In this document: positions 50,639-58,557 of the stretch, one piece after another
Position numbering within the stretch: the stretch's first letter is position 1
Layout: each line of letters begins with the position of its first letter
Assembly (NCBI RefSeq): GCF_022354825.1
Contig: NZ_CP031168.1
Coordinates: 8,050,501 to 8,114,500, forward strand
Reading direction: 5' to 3'
DNA length: 64,000 bases
Source of the DNA: Paenibacillus sp. H1-7
GTDB lineage: Bacteria > Bacillota > Bacilli > Paenibacillales > NBRC-103111
Program-made: the position numbers and the translations under genes
The notes under the pieces: generated by a model
What the model saw: only the letters and a program-made list of their open reading frames with translations
Told to the model about the DNA's origin: nothing
Database searches by the model: none

Positions 50639-52633
50639 TTATGGCTGCTTCATGTCGCCGCGACCCTGATTATTTCCGCCTTGCCCGTTAGGTCTTGCGC
50701 CTCCGCCGGGACCGCCGCCTGGACCTCCTCCGAGCCCTCCAGGTCCGCCGCTTCTGGCAGTGGTAACCCCCGACTCATTCAGCCAAGTCGTTATATTGGC
50801 AACGGTGAACTCCACCGTCTTCGTTCCTCCGGTATACAGCGAGTAGGCAGCATCCTTCTTGAGCTCCGGAGAACCAATGACGACGGTCTGGAAGCTTTTA
50901 TCCGGCGTCAGGCTTGCAATGGTTTTGCCGTCCTTGTCTTTGAGCTCGACAACGGTTCCCGCCTTTTGCGACTGGGAGTACGTCATCAGAATGGAATGCT
51001 GTGACGATGTATCCGACGGCGCTTGAGCCATGCCCGAGCTTCCGGCTGCCATCAGCAGGCCGCCCGTCAATTCGAAGGTGCCGTCATAATCCAATGCACC
51101 GTTGCCATTCTCTGTCGGTCCGCTCACTACTACGTTACCGCCCGACATAACGATGGAGCCGTTCGAATCCAGTCCGTCGCCGGTGGAATTTACGTACAAG
51201 CTGCCGCCGGTAATCGTGAGCTTGTTGTTGGAGGACGCAGCGCTGAAATTGTTTTGCCCTGGACGTCCGTTCGTCGACGAACCGTCCGCCCCTCCGGCAA
51301 CATTAATGCCGTCATCGCTTGCCGTCACCTTGATATCTCCGCCCGAGATCGTAATGTTTGAGCCCTCGATCCCCTCATAGCTCTTGGCAATCTGAATGGT
51401 GCCGCCGCTGATTACAACCGAGGAATCGGCGTGGATGCCATCGTCGCCGGAAGTGACGGCAAACTCTCCGCCGGCAATGGTGACACTGTTATTGCTGTGA
51501 ATCGCATCGTCGGCGGAATCCATTGTGAACGTCCCCTTCGCAATGGTAATAGCCGTGCCTGCTTTGATCGCTTTGCCGCTCGTCGACTCCGCAGATTCTG
51601 TTGATTGTGTCGGCTGTGTCGATGGTGCCGTTGGCGCTGCAGCCTGATTATCCATCTGTCTTCCCCCCGAACCTCTCATCCCGCCGTTCATTTCACTCGG
51701 CTTGGCAACGGCGTTCGCGCTGCCGCCGCCGGACGAGATTGTATAGGAGCCTCCGTTCATCTGCACATGGGTTACGGCCTGGATTCCGTCCTTCCCTGCT
51801 TTGATAGAGAATGTACCGGCATCGATAGCTATTAGCCCTTTAGAAGCATCCGTATCGTTGGTCGATTTGATGCCGTCACCCGCAGCTTCGATTGTGAGGG
51901 TGCCATCTTTGATCGCTACCAAATCCCTTCCCATCACACCATCATCAGCCGCATGGACCGTGATGGAGCCTCCGGTCATTTTCAGATCATCCTTACTGGT
52001 TATGCCATTGTTATAGTTCCCTTGAACGGTCAGAGCACCGCTCCCATTGAACGTCAGATCGTCTTTACTGAAAATCGCCGCATTAGGCTCGCCGCTGTCT
52101 GCGTCCACCGTTGTATATTGAGCCGCATCGGCCACATCGTTCTTCGTGCCTTCCTGAAGCGTAATGATCGCTTTATCCGCTTGCTTCACATAGATCGCCG
52201 AACCTTCATTGCTGTGAATGCTGACTCCGTTCAGCACGAGCCTTACCTTGGCCTCCTTCGGAGCATCGACGACAACCTGCCCCTGCTCCCATTGGCCGCT
52301 TAATACATAGGTGCCTGCGGCCGTGATGGTTACGGTCCGATCCTTCGCCTCGGCTCCCTGCCCCTTGATTGCGGCGCCGGATTCGCTGAGCTCAATATAG
52401 ATGGGATTGGCTGCCTTCCAATCGGTATACTCGTCATTCTCGCTGAAAGTGACAGGCGTTGGCGCCGCGGATGCTTGAACCGCTGCAGTCGATGCCGAAG
52501 CCGAAGCCGCGGTGTTCTGGGCAGCGGCTGCATTATTTGCGGTGGACGCCGCATCTTGGCAGGCTGGCAGCATCATGGCGGACAAAAGCGCCAGGAACAA
52601 AAATTTGCTTTTATGCTTATTGTACTTAGTCAT
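50639..52633 (-). CDS. Cthe_2159-like carbohydrate-binding beta-helix lipoprotein
   Basis: A 664-residue lipoprotein: lipobox MLPAC (Cys about residue 25), an Ala/Ser/Thr-rich linker to about 60, and a long right-handed beta-helix in which repeated phrases such as GGSITVHAADDGVM, GGEFAVTSGDDGIHAD and GGDIKVTASDDGIN recur. The Asp-Asp-Gly turns suggest calcium sites. The end is a Gly/Pro/Asn-rich disordered tail. Cthe_2159 of Clostridium thermocellum binds polygalacturonate and calcium. It is the third gene after the VTC polymerase and DUF4956 genes, a grouping that in other genomes often also has CotH. Confidence 0.85.
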   Translation of the reverse strand: MTKYNKHKSKFLFLALLSAMMLPACQDAASTANNAAAAQNTAASASASTAAVQASAAPTPVTFSENDEYTDWKAANPIYIELSESGAAIKGQGAEAKDRTVTITAAGTYVLSGQWEQGQVVVDAPKEAKVRLVLNGVSIHSNEGSAIYVKQADKAIITLQEGTKNDVADAAQYTTVDADSGEPNAAIFSKDDLTFNGSGALTVQGNYNNGITSKDDLKMTGGSITVHAADDGVMGRDLVAIKDGTLTIEAAGDGIKSTNDTDASKGLIAIDAGTFSIKAGKDGIQAVTHVQMNGGSYTISSGGGSANAVAKPSEMNGGMRGSGGRQMDNQAAAPTAPSTQPTQSTESAESTSGKAIKAGTAITIAKGTFTMDSADDAIHSNNSVTIAGGEFAVTSGDDGIHADSSVVISGGTIQIAKSYEGIEGSNITISGGDIKVTASDDGINVAGGADGSSTNGRPGQNNFSAASSNNKLTITGGSLYVNSTGDGLDSNGSIVMSGGNVVVSGPTENGNGALDYDGTFELTGGLLMAAGSSGMAQAPSDTSSQHSILMTYSQSQKAGTVVELKDKDGKTIASLTPDKSFQTVVIGSPELKKDAAYSLYTGGTKTVEFTVANITTWLNESGVTTARSGGPGGLGGGPGGGPGGGARPNGQGGNNQGRGDMKQP

Positions 52634-52658
52634 AGGGAGTCCTCCATTTACTTTGAGA

Positions 52659-53339
52659 TTAATAGTCCGCTGCTTCCGGACTCATCGATAAGGTAATATT
52701 CAGATTTCCGTTTCTGCATCGTAAAGCGTCGATCAGTTCCTTTTGGCTCGTATTCGGGTTCATCGTGACCACATAAACGAGCTCGAAGAGACTGCCCAGC
52801 TCGGTTGTTTTCACCTTTTTCAGCTCGTGGCTGACTGCAAACTTTTGAAACACTTCCTGGAACGCTTCCTCATAGCCCAAATCCTCGGGCACCGTTATTT
52901 TCAATAGCTTTTGCGAGCTTCGCTTCTCGCCGAATTTGAACTTGTGCAGCACTACCATCAGCACGCACAAAACAATAGTGAACAGCACCGCATAGCCGTA
53001 CATGCCGACGCCGCAGGCGAGACCTGTAGCCATCGTAAACAGCACATAAGCAATATCCTTCGGATCGCCCGGAGCGCTTCGGAAGCGGATAATGGAGAAG
53101 GCTCCGGCAAGGCTGAACGCTCTGGCCACATTGTTCCCGATGAGAAGAATGATGACGGCGATAATCGAAGGAATCAGAATCATGGTCAGCGCAAAATTTT
53201 GCGAATAAGATTGCTTGCTCGTTTTCATATAAGTGACGCTGATAATGGCCCCCATAAGGAAGGAGATGACTATCGTTAGAATAGCGTTGGTAAAAGTAAG
53301 GGTCGAGTCGGCGGTTCCCGCAAAAATAGATTCAAGCAT
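52659..53339 (-). CDS. DUF4956 membrane protein
   Basis: A 226-residue protein with four helices in the first 130 residues and the family core NNVARAFSLAGAFSIIRFRSAPGDPKDIAYVLFTMATGLACG. A cytoplasmic C-terminal domain (about 140-226) has an ACT-like alpha/beta pattern. DUF4956 proteins travel with VTC-type polyphosphate polymerases and CotH; their job is unknown. The ATG at 53339 follows AAAGGAG at nine bases and overlaps the end of the polymerase gene. It is the middle gene of a three-gene operon. Confidence 0.9.
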   Translation of the reverse strand: MLESIFAGTADSTLTFTNAILTIVISFLMGAIISVTYMKTSKQSYSQNFALTMILIPSIIAVIILLIGNNVARAFSLAGAFSIIRFRSAPGDPKDIAYVLFTMATGLACGVGMYGYAVLFTIVLCVLMVVLHKFKFGEKRSSQKLLKITVPEDLGYEEAFQEVFQKFAVSHELKKVKTTELGSLFELVYVVTMNPNTSQKELIDALRCRNGNLNITLSMSPEAADY

Positions 53340-54075
53340 ATGCAAGTTCTCCTTTCGTTTGCTGTTGCTGCTTTCGCATTTTCATATATTCATTGCCGTA
53401 CTTCGAGAAGCTTGTTCGGAACATGCTGTGCTCCGACAGAAGCCGGGCAAGCCAGACCGGAATCGTTTTTTCCGCCTTGACCTCCATGAGCCATTGACCT
53501 TCTTCCAGCAGCGGTTCGCCATGATCGCCGCTCTCCAGCAGCAAGTCGTGTCGCCTGGACCGAATATTACGGTCGAACGTAATGCGCAAATCCCGGCTTT
53601 CCTTGCAAAACATCGCAATCCGGTCATACGCCAAGTACACCTTCGGCTCCAGCGTATACCGCTGCAAGAAGTATTCAATCTCATTGAGCACCTGATTGTT
53701 CATATAGCTTTCAAGCTCCGGCTTGATCCCCGTGCGGACAAATTCGTAGGCTTCGTTCGTCTTGAGAGCGCTTCGCCTTTTATTTACGAGCCCATGCACC
53801 TTTTTCTTCAACTCCAGATATACCTTGGAGCCGGGCGCCGGAACGCCGTATGCGCGAAGCCTGAGCTTCTCTTTATACTTCGGTTTCGAAAGCGACTTGC
53901 GAATTAAAGCATGGTCTTGCGTATCGAAGTAAATATTAGTGATGGAATAAAACGTATGCTTCCGGTTATACTCATCCAATTCCATATGCTCCAGCAGCTT
54001 ATCGTGAATCGTCCGGAATGCTGCATCGTCAAGCAAATACTTATTTTCATATCGGTTGAACACCTCGATGGCCAT
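53332..54075 (-). CDS. VTC-domain polyphosphate polymerase
   Basis: A 247-residue tunnel-fold (CYTH-like) protein of the VTC type. Basic beta strands line the tunnel: RYENKYLL, YSITNIYFDT, YKEKLRLRAYG, KVYLELKKKVHGLVNKRR, KVYLAYDRIAM, LRITFDRNIRSRR and the acidic metal strand LMEVKAEKTIPVW. The eukaryotic VTC4 core makes polyphosphate from ATP. Bacterial forms are found with DUF4956 and CotH genes, where the product may differ. The ATG at 54075 follows GGGGCGGTGAGA. It opens the operon, divergent from a two-component system. Confidence 0.88.
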   Translation of the reverse strand: MAIEVFNRYENKYLLDDAAFRTIHDKLLEHMELDEYNRKHTFYSITNIYFDTQDHALIRKSLSKPKYKEKLRLRAYGVPAPGSKVYLELKKKVHGLVNKRRSALKTNEAYEFVRTGIKPELESYMNNQVLNEIEYFLQRYTLEPKVYLAYDRIAMFCKESRDLRITFDRNIRSRRHDLLLESGDHGEPLLEEGQWLMEVKAEKTIPVWLARLLSEHSMFRTSFSKYGNEYMKMRKQQQQTKGELAYA

Positions 54076-54132
54076 TCTCACCGCCCCTTTCTAAATCTTG
54101 TCTCGTTGGATGGCTCTATCTTAGGGCGCTAA

Positions 54133-54175
54133 CCTTTAATGAATCTTAAATGACGGGTTTAAGGTTCATTAAAGG
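54133..54175. promoter_or_regulatory. Mirror-arm operator between the VTC operon and the two-component system
   Basis: Arms of 18 bases (54133-54150 and 54158-54175) are inverted repeats with one mismatch, separated by seven bases. Each arm also contains a direct repeat of a TTTAATGA/TTAAATGA-like half site about 11 bases apart, as OmpR-type regulators prefer. TATAAT at 54186-54191 lies 10 bases to the right. A weaker TAAGAT on the minus strand (54117-54122) lies 10 bases to the left. The response regulator probably binds here and controls both directions. Confidence 0.65.
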
Positions 54176-54232
54176 TCCGAAATGCTATAATACCCCTATG
54201 ACCACAGGCAGCTGGCCGAAAGGAAGAAAACG

Positions 54233-54919
54233 ATGAGAATACTAATAGTAGAAGATGAGGCGCATTTGGCGGAAGCTCTTGCCCAGATTTTGCGAAAGCA
54301 TCATTATTCCGTCGACGTAGTTCATGACGGCACTTCCGGACTGGACTATGCTCACAGCGGCATTTATGATCTGCTACTGCTGGATATCATGCTTCCCGGC
54401 ATGAGCGGCCTTTCAATATTACAGACGATTCGCAAAGAAGGAATATCGACTCCGGTGATCTTGCTGACTGCGAGAGGAGAAACCTCCGACAAGGTGTCGG
54501 GACTGGATTACGGAGCTGACGACTATATCGCCAAGCCGTTCGTAACCGAAGAATTGCTGGCCCGCATACGCGCGGCGCTTCGGCGCAAAGGCGAGATGGT
54601 TACGGAAAATACGCTGCAATACGGCGATATAGAGCTGAATACGGCGACTATGAAGCTGTCATGCGGGGGCAAGGAAATGAAGCTTATCCTGAAGGAAAGC
54701 AACCTGCTGGAGCTGTTGATCCTGAGGAAGCAGGCGGTTACGCCCAAAGAATTGATTATCGAGAAGCTATGGGGCTTCGATTCCGAGGCGGAGCATAATA
54801 ATGTGGAGGTGTATATTTCTTTTTTGAGGAAGAAGCTTGTCCACTTGAATTCCAATGTAGGAATTAATACCATTCGCGGAGTCGGCTACGTGCTGGAGGT
54901 GAAGGGCAGTGTTTCGTAA
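54233..54919 (+). CDS. OmpR/PhoB-family response regulator
   Basis: A 228-residue regulator with both domains. The receiver (1-120) has ILIVEDEAHL, LLLLDIMLPGMSG, ILLTARGE and DDYIAKPFVTEELLARI. The winged-helix domain (about 130-222) includes LLELLILRKQAVTPKELIIEKLWG, the recognition helix AEHNNVEVYISFLRKKL and the wing INTIRGVGYVLEV. AAAGGAAG precedes the ATG at 54233. The kinase gene starts 11 bases before its stop. The 43-bp mirror operator upstream suggests it regulates itself and the VTC operon. Confidence 0.95.
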   Translation: MRILIVEDEAHLAEALAQILRKHHYSVDVVHDGTSGLDYAHSGIYDLLLLDIMLPGMSGLSILQTIRKEGISTPVILLTARGETSDKVSGLDYGADDYIAKPFVTEELLARIRAALRRKGEMVTENTLQYGDIELNTATMKLSCGGKEMKLILKESNLLELLILRKQAVTPKELIIEKLWGFDSEAEHNNVEVYISFLRKKLVHLNSNVGINTIRGVGYVLEVKGSVS

Positions 54920-56171
54920 GCTGCGAAATAAGTTCCTTCTGCTGAACATGGTCACCATCTCGGTCATGATGCTTCTGGCTTTCGCCTGCATTTATTTCAT
55001 TATGTATCAAAATGTTAGCCGCGATATCGATATGGAGCTGCACCGGGAGGCGGATATCGGACGGAAATCGGGCAATATGGGCGGCCCGCCGAAGTCCGGC
55101 AATCCCATTGCCGAGCCTGGCAAAGGCGATAGGCAGCCTATGGCCCGCTCCATTTCCTTCATGCTCATTACCGATAGCCAGGGGACGATCAAAAGCACCC
55201 GCTCCAGCTTCGAGCTGGCCGAGGAAAGTTATCAGGAGGCGGCGAAGGCGGCCTTGTCCGGTAATGACCAGCAGGGCAAATTCAAGCTGGAGGACACTTC
55301 CTGGGCTTACCAAGTCCAAAAGCTTCCCGACGGCTTTGCGATCTCATTTCTGGATGTTACGGCTCAGCAGGCCTTTCTGACCAACCTGATCTATGCTTTT
55401 CTGCTTGTAGCGTTCGTTATGCTCTTCATCATATTCTTCACCAGCCGCTATTTCGCCAATCGTTCGATTGAGCCGGTGCAAGAGGCATTCGATAAGCAAA
55501 AGCAGTTCATAGCCGACGCTTCGCATGAGCTCAAGACGCCGCTGGCTGTCATCAACACTAACGTAGACGTATTGTTAGCTCATTCGGATGATACCATCCA
55601 GAATCAGTCCAAATGGCTCACGTTTATCAAATCGGAATCCGAGCGGATGGCGAAGCTCACGAACGACTTGCTCTATTTGGCGCAGATTGATCAAGCGAAC
55701 ACCGGCGTGATGATGGCCCCTTTTGATGCAAGCGATGCAGTGGAGCAGGTTGTGCTGACGATGGAAGCCGTTATTTTCGAGCGCGATCTTCATCTCTCCT
55801 ACGAGATTGAACTCGGATTGAAAATCCGCGGCAGTCTGGAGCAGTTCAAGCAAGTGGTCATGATCCTGCTGGACAATGCCTTGAAATATACAAGCCCTAA
55901 CGGCTCTGTAGAGATTGAGATGAGAAAACGCCATCAGCATATGGAGCTAAGCGTTACCAATTCGGGGGAAGCGATTTCCGAGGAGCATTTGGCTCGGATT
56001 TTCGATCGATTCTATCGCACCGATCCATCCCGTACGCGCAGCCAAGGCGGCTATGGGCTTGGACTGGCTATCGCCAAAGCCATCGTCGATCAGCATAAGG
56101 GCCGTATTTATGCCAAAAACAAAAAGGATCACAAGGTCGCGTTCGTCGTCGAGCTCCCGCTTCACTCGTGA
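54909..56171 (+). CDS. Sensor histidine kinase partner
   Basis: A 420-residue kinase. Transmembrane helices near residues 13-33 and 160-180 enclose a small extracytoplasmic domain. It has a Gly/Pro-rich start and an ITDSQGTIKSTR strand. HisKA follows, with FIADASHELKTPLAVINTN near residue 205. The ATPase domain has N-box ILLDNALKYTSPNG, G1 NSGEAIS, F-box IFDRFYRTD and G2 GYGLGLAIAKAIV. G1 departs from the usual DxGxG (NSGEAIS), a variation seen in many active kinases. The GTG at 54909 overlaps the regulator gene by 11 bases, with GGAGGTGAAGG upstream. Confidence 0.93.
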   Translation: MFRKLRNKFLLLNMVTISVMMLLAFACIYFIMYQNVSRDIDMELHREADIGRKSGNMGGPPKSGNPIAEPGKGDRQPMARSISFMLITDSQGTIKSTRSSFELAEESYQEAAKAALSGNDQQGKFKLEDTSWAYQVQKLPDGFAISFLDVTAQQAFLTNLIYAFLLVAFVMLFIIFFTSRYFANRSIEPVQEAFDKQKQFIADASHELKTPLAVINTNVDVLLAHSDDTIQNQSKWLTFIKSESERMAKLTNDLLYLAQIDQANTGVMMAPFDASDAVEQVVLTMEAVIFERDLHLSYEIELGLKIRGSLEQFKQVVMILLDNALKYTSPNGSVEIEMRKRHQHMELSVTNSGEAISEEHLARIFDRFYRTDPSRTRSQGGYGLGLAIAKAIVDQHKGRIYAKNKKDHKVAFVVELPLHS

Positions 56172-56179
56172 GGCAATAC

Positions 56180-56216
56180 AAAATCCACATCTTCCTATCC
56201 GATGTGGATTTATTTT
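56180..56216 (+). terminator. Terminator after the two-component operon
   Basis: AAATCCACATC-ttcctatcc-GATGTGGATTTATTTT, eight bases after the kinase stop. Confidence 0.82.
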
Positions 56217-56300
56217 GGATACAAGTAAGGGGTTGTCCCCCCGTTCTTGCTCCACTGTATTTAATTCCAGCTACATAGCGGCGTCGTCCGGACTATTGAA

Positions 56301-56561
56301 TTACTCTTCGTTCTCCTCCACCGTAACGGCAAATACCAATCTCGCCACACATTCAAAGCAATTAGCTACGATGACAGTGACCAGTGTAGTGCCCGGATTG
56401 CGGCCGGTAACCGATGCACTTGTTCTATCGTTGGAACAAGTAGCAATCGAACAGTTCATGCTCGTGCAGTTTAAAATAAATTGCCCGTTTCTAAGAGGAA
56501 TAGGTAACTTAACCGTATCGCCGACGGAAACGGTTATTTTTCTTGTATGGTTGTTTCCCAT
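56301..56561 (-). CDS. Small cysteine-containing BIG2-like protein, possibly spore-associated
   Basis: An 86-residue protein, MGNNHTRKITVSVGDTVKLPIPL, with no signal peptide. The pattern VSVGDTVKL ... ASVTGRNPGTTLVTVIVA resembles a bacterial Ig-like (BIG2) domain. Five cysteines (NCTSMNCSIATC and NCFEC) are unusual for that fold. The ribosome site AAGGAGGTGA is near perfect. CATAgaaTA on the minus strand (56583-56591) fits the -10 of late sporulation sigma factors, but no matching -35 was found. A cross-linked spore-surface role is a guess. The family is not recognised. Confidence 0.68.
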   Translation of the reverse strand: MGNNHTRKITVSVGDTVKLPIPLRNGQFILNCTSMNCSIATCSNDRTSASVTGRNPGTTLVTVIVANCFECVARLVFAVTVEENEE

Positions 56562-56749
56562 TCTTCTCACCTCCTTCTGAATTATTCTATGAAAATCTGC
56601 TAGAACCGGCTTGTACCTTTGTCATGCTAAGTGAAAAGAATTCATTTCTGGAGCTGGGTTTGAGCCCGGAAAATACCCCAAGAATTTCGATGCTTCTTCG
56701 CTTTATGAACGGGTTGATTTGCCTAAGGGAGGATGAGTCGTAAAATGCC

Positions 56750-56789
56750 AAAAAGAAGCTTGGCCACACCTGTTGGCAAAGCTTCTTTT
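56750..56789. terminator. Bidirectional terminator in a gene-poor stretch
   Basis: AAAAAGAAGCTTgGCC-acacctgtt-GGCaAAGCTTCTTTT is a strong hairpin. Between 56592 and 56902 no convincing gene was found; a 38-codon frame ending at 56743 just before this terminator may be a gene remnant. Confidence 0.8.
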
Positions 56790-56902
56790 CGTGTTTATGG
56801 AGCGCGTCCAGCTGGAGATGAACCGCTACCGGGTGGGTAGGCAAACTACCCGTTTCGGACATCGGATCGGGTCATGGATTTCAAGGCGCCGACCTCACCT
56901 TG

Positions 56903-57214
56903 TCATTTGTTCTTTTCTATAAGATGTTTGTTGATTCTAGTAAAAATAAGAGAGGGGAAGCTCCTTGAGCTTGAATGAATAAGCTTGCAAATATCATAGC
57001 CATTTTGCTTATCTAAGTGCATTAACAATGGCGTTGACCCATACATTCTGCTGATCAGGCCAAATCCGTAGCCCTCAATTTTGTATACATGATTTTCCTT
57101 CACACTTGAACGTTTTTTCAAGACCTCGCTTTTCTCCCATTCGTCCGCAAAAATCAAATAAACGTTAGATAAAAAACAAAGCTCATCGTCTCCTTGATAA
57201 AAAGCACCGACCAA
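56903..57214 (-). CDS. Doubtful 103-codon open frame, unrecognised
   Basis: The frame starts at TTG 57214 without a ribosome site and reads VGAFYQGDDELCFLSNVYLIFADEWEKSEVL, ending in KHLIEKNK. Its composition is AT-rich and could be protein-like (amphipathic helices, YKIEGYGFGLISRMYGSTPLLMHL). No family is recognised. Its 5' end lies exactly on a truncated terminator arm at 57199-57212, so it may be the tail of a longer gene cut off by rearrangement. Treat as a possible remnant. Confidence 0.3.
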   Translation of the reverse strand: MVGAFYQGDDELCFLSNVYLIFADEWEKSEVLKKRSSVKENHVYKIEGYGFGLISRMYGSTPLLMHLDKQNGYDICKLIHSSSRSFPSLIFTRINKHLIEKNK

Positions 57215-57311
57215 TTAGATCGATATTTTTTTCATTTTAACCATAAAAACCCGCACGAATATTTTAAAAAGCTTCAAGGAATATTAAACATACATGAAGG
57301 GGGAGTTCTGA

Positions 57312-58238
57312 TTGAGAAATTCAAAAAAGACAGGAAAAGTGCTTTTTGTTTCGATGCTTTTGCTATTTTCCGTTACAGGTTGTACTTCGAACCCTCACGG
57401 GGCTTTACCACCAGGAAATTCAACAGGTACAGGCGGGGGGCATACGGTCGCACAAAGCACTCCTCCCCATACGAACAATGCTCCTCGTTATATTGGGGTC
57501 ACAAAAACAGACTATGATGAAGCTGCAAAAGAAGCCAGGATAGAAGTTCAATCGGTAAATGAGTCGGATCTTCAAAATAATAATAATGAGGGTATCTTGG
57601 ATACTGCTATTCCTGAAGGAATTGTAAATTTCGCCACCTCACAACTTCCTGGAAAAACTGTAAATCGTATTCGAGTAAAACATACTGGTTTAGGCGCTGA
57701 ACTGTTCAATCTCCCTGTCACCGATTCAAGTAATTCTGCTCAAAGTGGAAACAGGTTTCAAGCTCAACAATTTACTGGAAACACAAGCACCCCTCTCCCT
57801 CCTCCAGGAGTAGAAATGGATAAAAACATTCAGCCACTGGCTTCGTTAAATGCAAGCTCGGAAGCAAAAGTCGCTGCCCTTCGTAAGATAGCCGAATCTA
57901 AGCTCGGTATGCCTTATGTTTGGGGTCACAATGAAGACCGCGGAGAGTATGGATTTGATTGTTCAAATTACACCTCGTATGTCTATCATCATGCTCTAGG
58001 ATATTCGTTTACCACTAGCAGCCGAAATCAATACAGTTCAGTAGGTAAACCTGTACCCTTCAGTGACATGAGACCCGGTGATTTGTTAGCTTTTAAAGAA
58101 GGGGCGCATGTGGGTATTTATATGGGTGACGGACAGATGATACAGATGGGCGGCGGCACTGGTAAATGCTCCTATCTTCCGGTAACACCGGATTCGTTTT
58201 GGTATGGTGAGCTCTCTTCTGTTAAACGGATGTTCTAA
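57312..58238 (+). CDS. NlpC/P60-domain lipoprotein
   Basis: A 308-residue exported protein starting at TTG 57312, six bases after GGGGGAG. A lipoprotein signal with lipobox SVTGC (Cys near residue 24) is followed by about 160 residues of low-complexity, Asn/Ser/Pro-rich linker and then an NlpC/P60 domain (about 190-308). The catalytic Cys is in YGFDCSNYTSYV (near 215) and the His in EGAHVGIYMGDG; the third polar residue appears to be Gln in MIQMGG. It should cut peptide stems of peptidoglycan. Codon use is clearly AT-richer than the genes to the left. It lies in presumed accessory DNA. Confidence 0.88.
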   Translation: MRNSKKTGKVLFVSMLLLFSVTGCTSNPHGALPPGNSTGTGGGHTVAQSTPPHTNNAPRYIGVTKTDYDEAAKEARIEVQSVNESDLQNNNNEGILDTAIPEGIVNFATSQLPGKTVNRIRVKHTGLGAELFNLPVTDSSNSAQSGNRFQAQQFTGNTSTPLPPPGVEMDKNIQPLASLNASSEAKVAALRKIAESKLGMPYVWGHNEDRGEYGFDCSNYTSYVYHHALGYSFTTSSRNQYSSVGKPVPFSDMRPGDLLAFKEGAHVGIYMGDGQMIQMGGGTGKCSYLPVTPDSFWYGELSSVKRMF

Positions 58239-58248
58239 ACCATTAAGA

Positions 58249-58286
58249 AAAGCCGTTAGCGTTAGCTGCTGACGGCTTCTTTTTTG
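58249..58286 (+). terminator. Terminator after the NlpC/P60 gene
   Basis: AAAGCCGTtAGC-gtta-GCTgACGGCTTCTTTTTT, eleven bases past the stop. Confidence 0.85.
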
Positions 58287-58314
58287 AGTTGAGGCATTAA
58301 AAAAGACAGCTGGC

Positions 58315-58475
58315 GAGACGAGGGGAGTGTATCGATATCTTTCCATCTCACTTCTCACGATGCCCATTCGACGAAGACAACCCTGTGGTAGATTTCGATC
58401 CCGTGCTCCTCCGCTCCGCTGCGATCCACGCGGACTGAACCCCTTAGCATGGGATCTCCTCCCCTTCATCCGGCA
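58315..58475. repeat. Dispersed ~160-bp repeat, copy 1 (ssrA-3'-end-like edge)
   Basis: This stretch aligns along most of its length with 60618-60785. It starts with GAGACGAGGGGAGT (58315-58328), 14 bases of the complement of the ssrA 3' end, and shares blocks such as GATCCCGTGCTCC and CGCGGACTGAACCCCTT (58429-58445). Its outer edges are decayed relative to copy 2. It lies 83 bases beyond the OLD-gene stop. Confidence 0.75.
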
Positions 58476-58557
58476 AAACCATAACCCGCTTGATGATTTG
58501 GCGACGAATTTAAAAATTTTGTTTAAATATCTTACAAATTACTCCAGTTATCAATAA

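Noticed and set aside
56543..56743. Short plus-strand frame ending NTPRISMLLRFMNGLICLREDES
   Set aside because: It could be the tail of a lost gene because a terminator follows directly, but there is no start signal and no recognisable family.
56587..56862. 91-codon open frame on the minus strand
   Set aside because: It crosses a strong bidirectional terminator hairpin and has no ribosome site.
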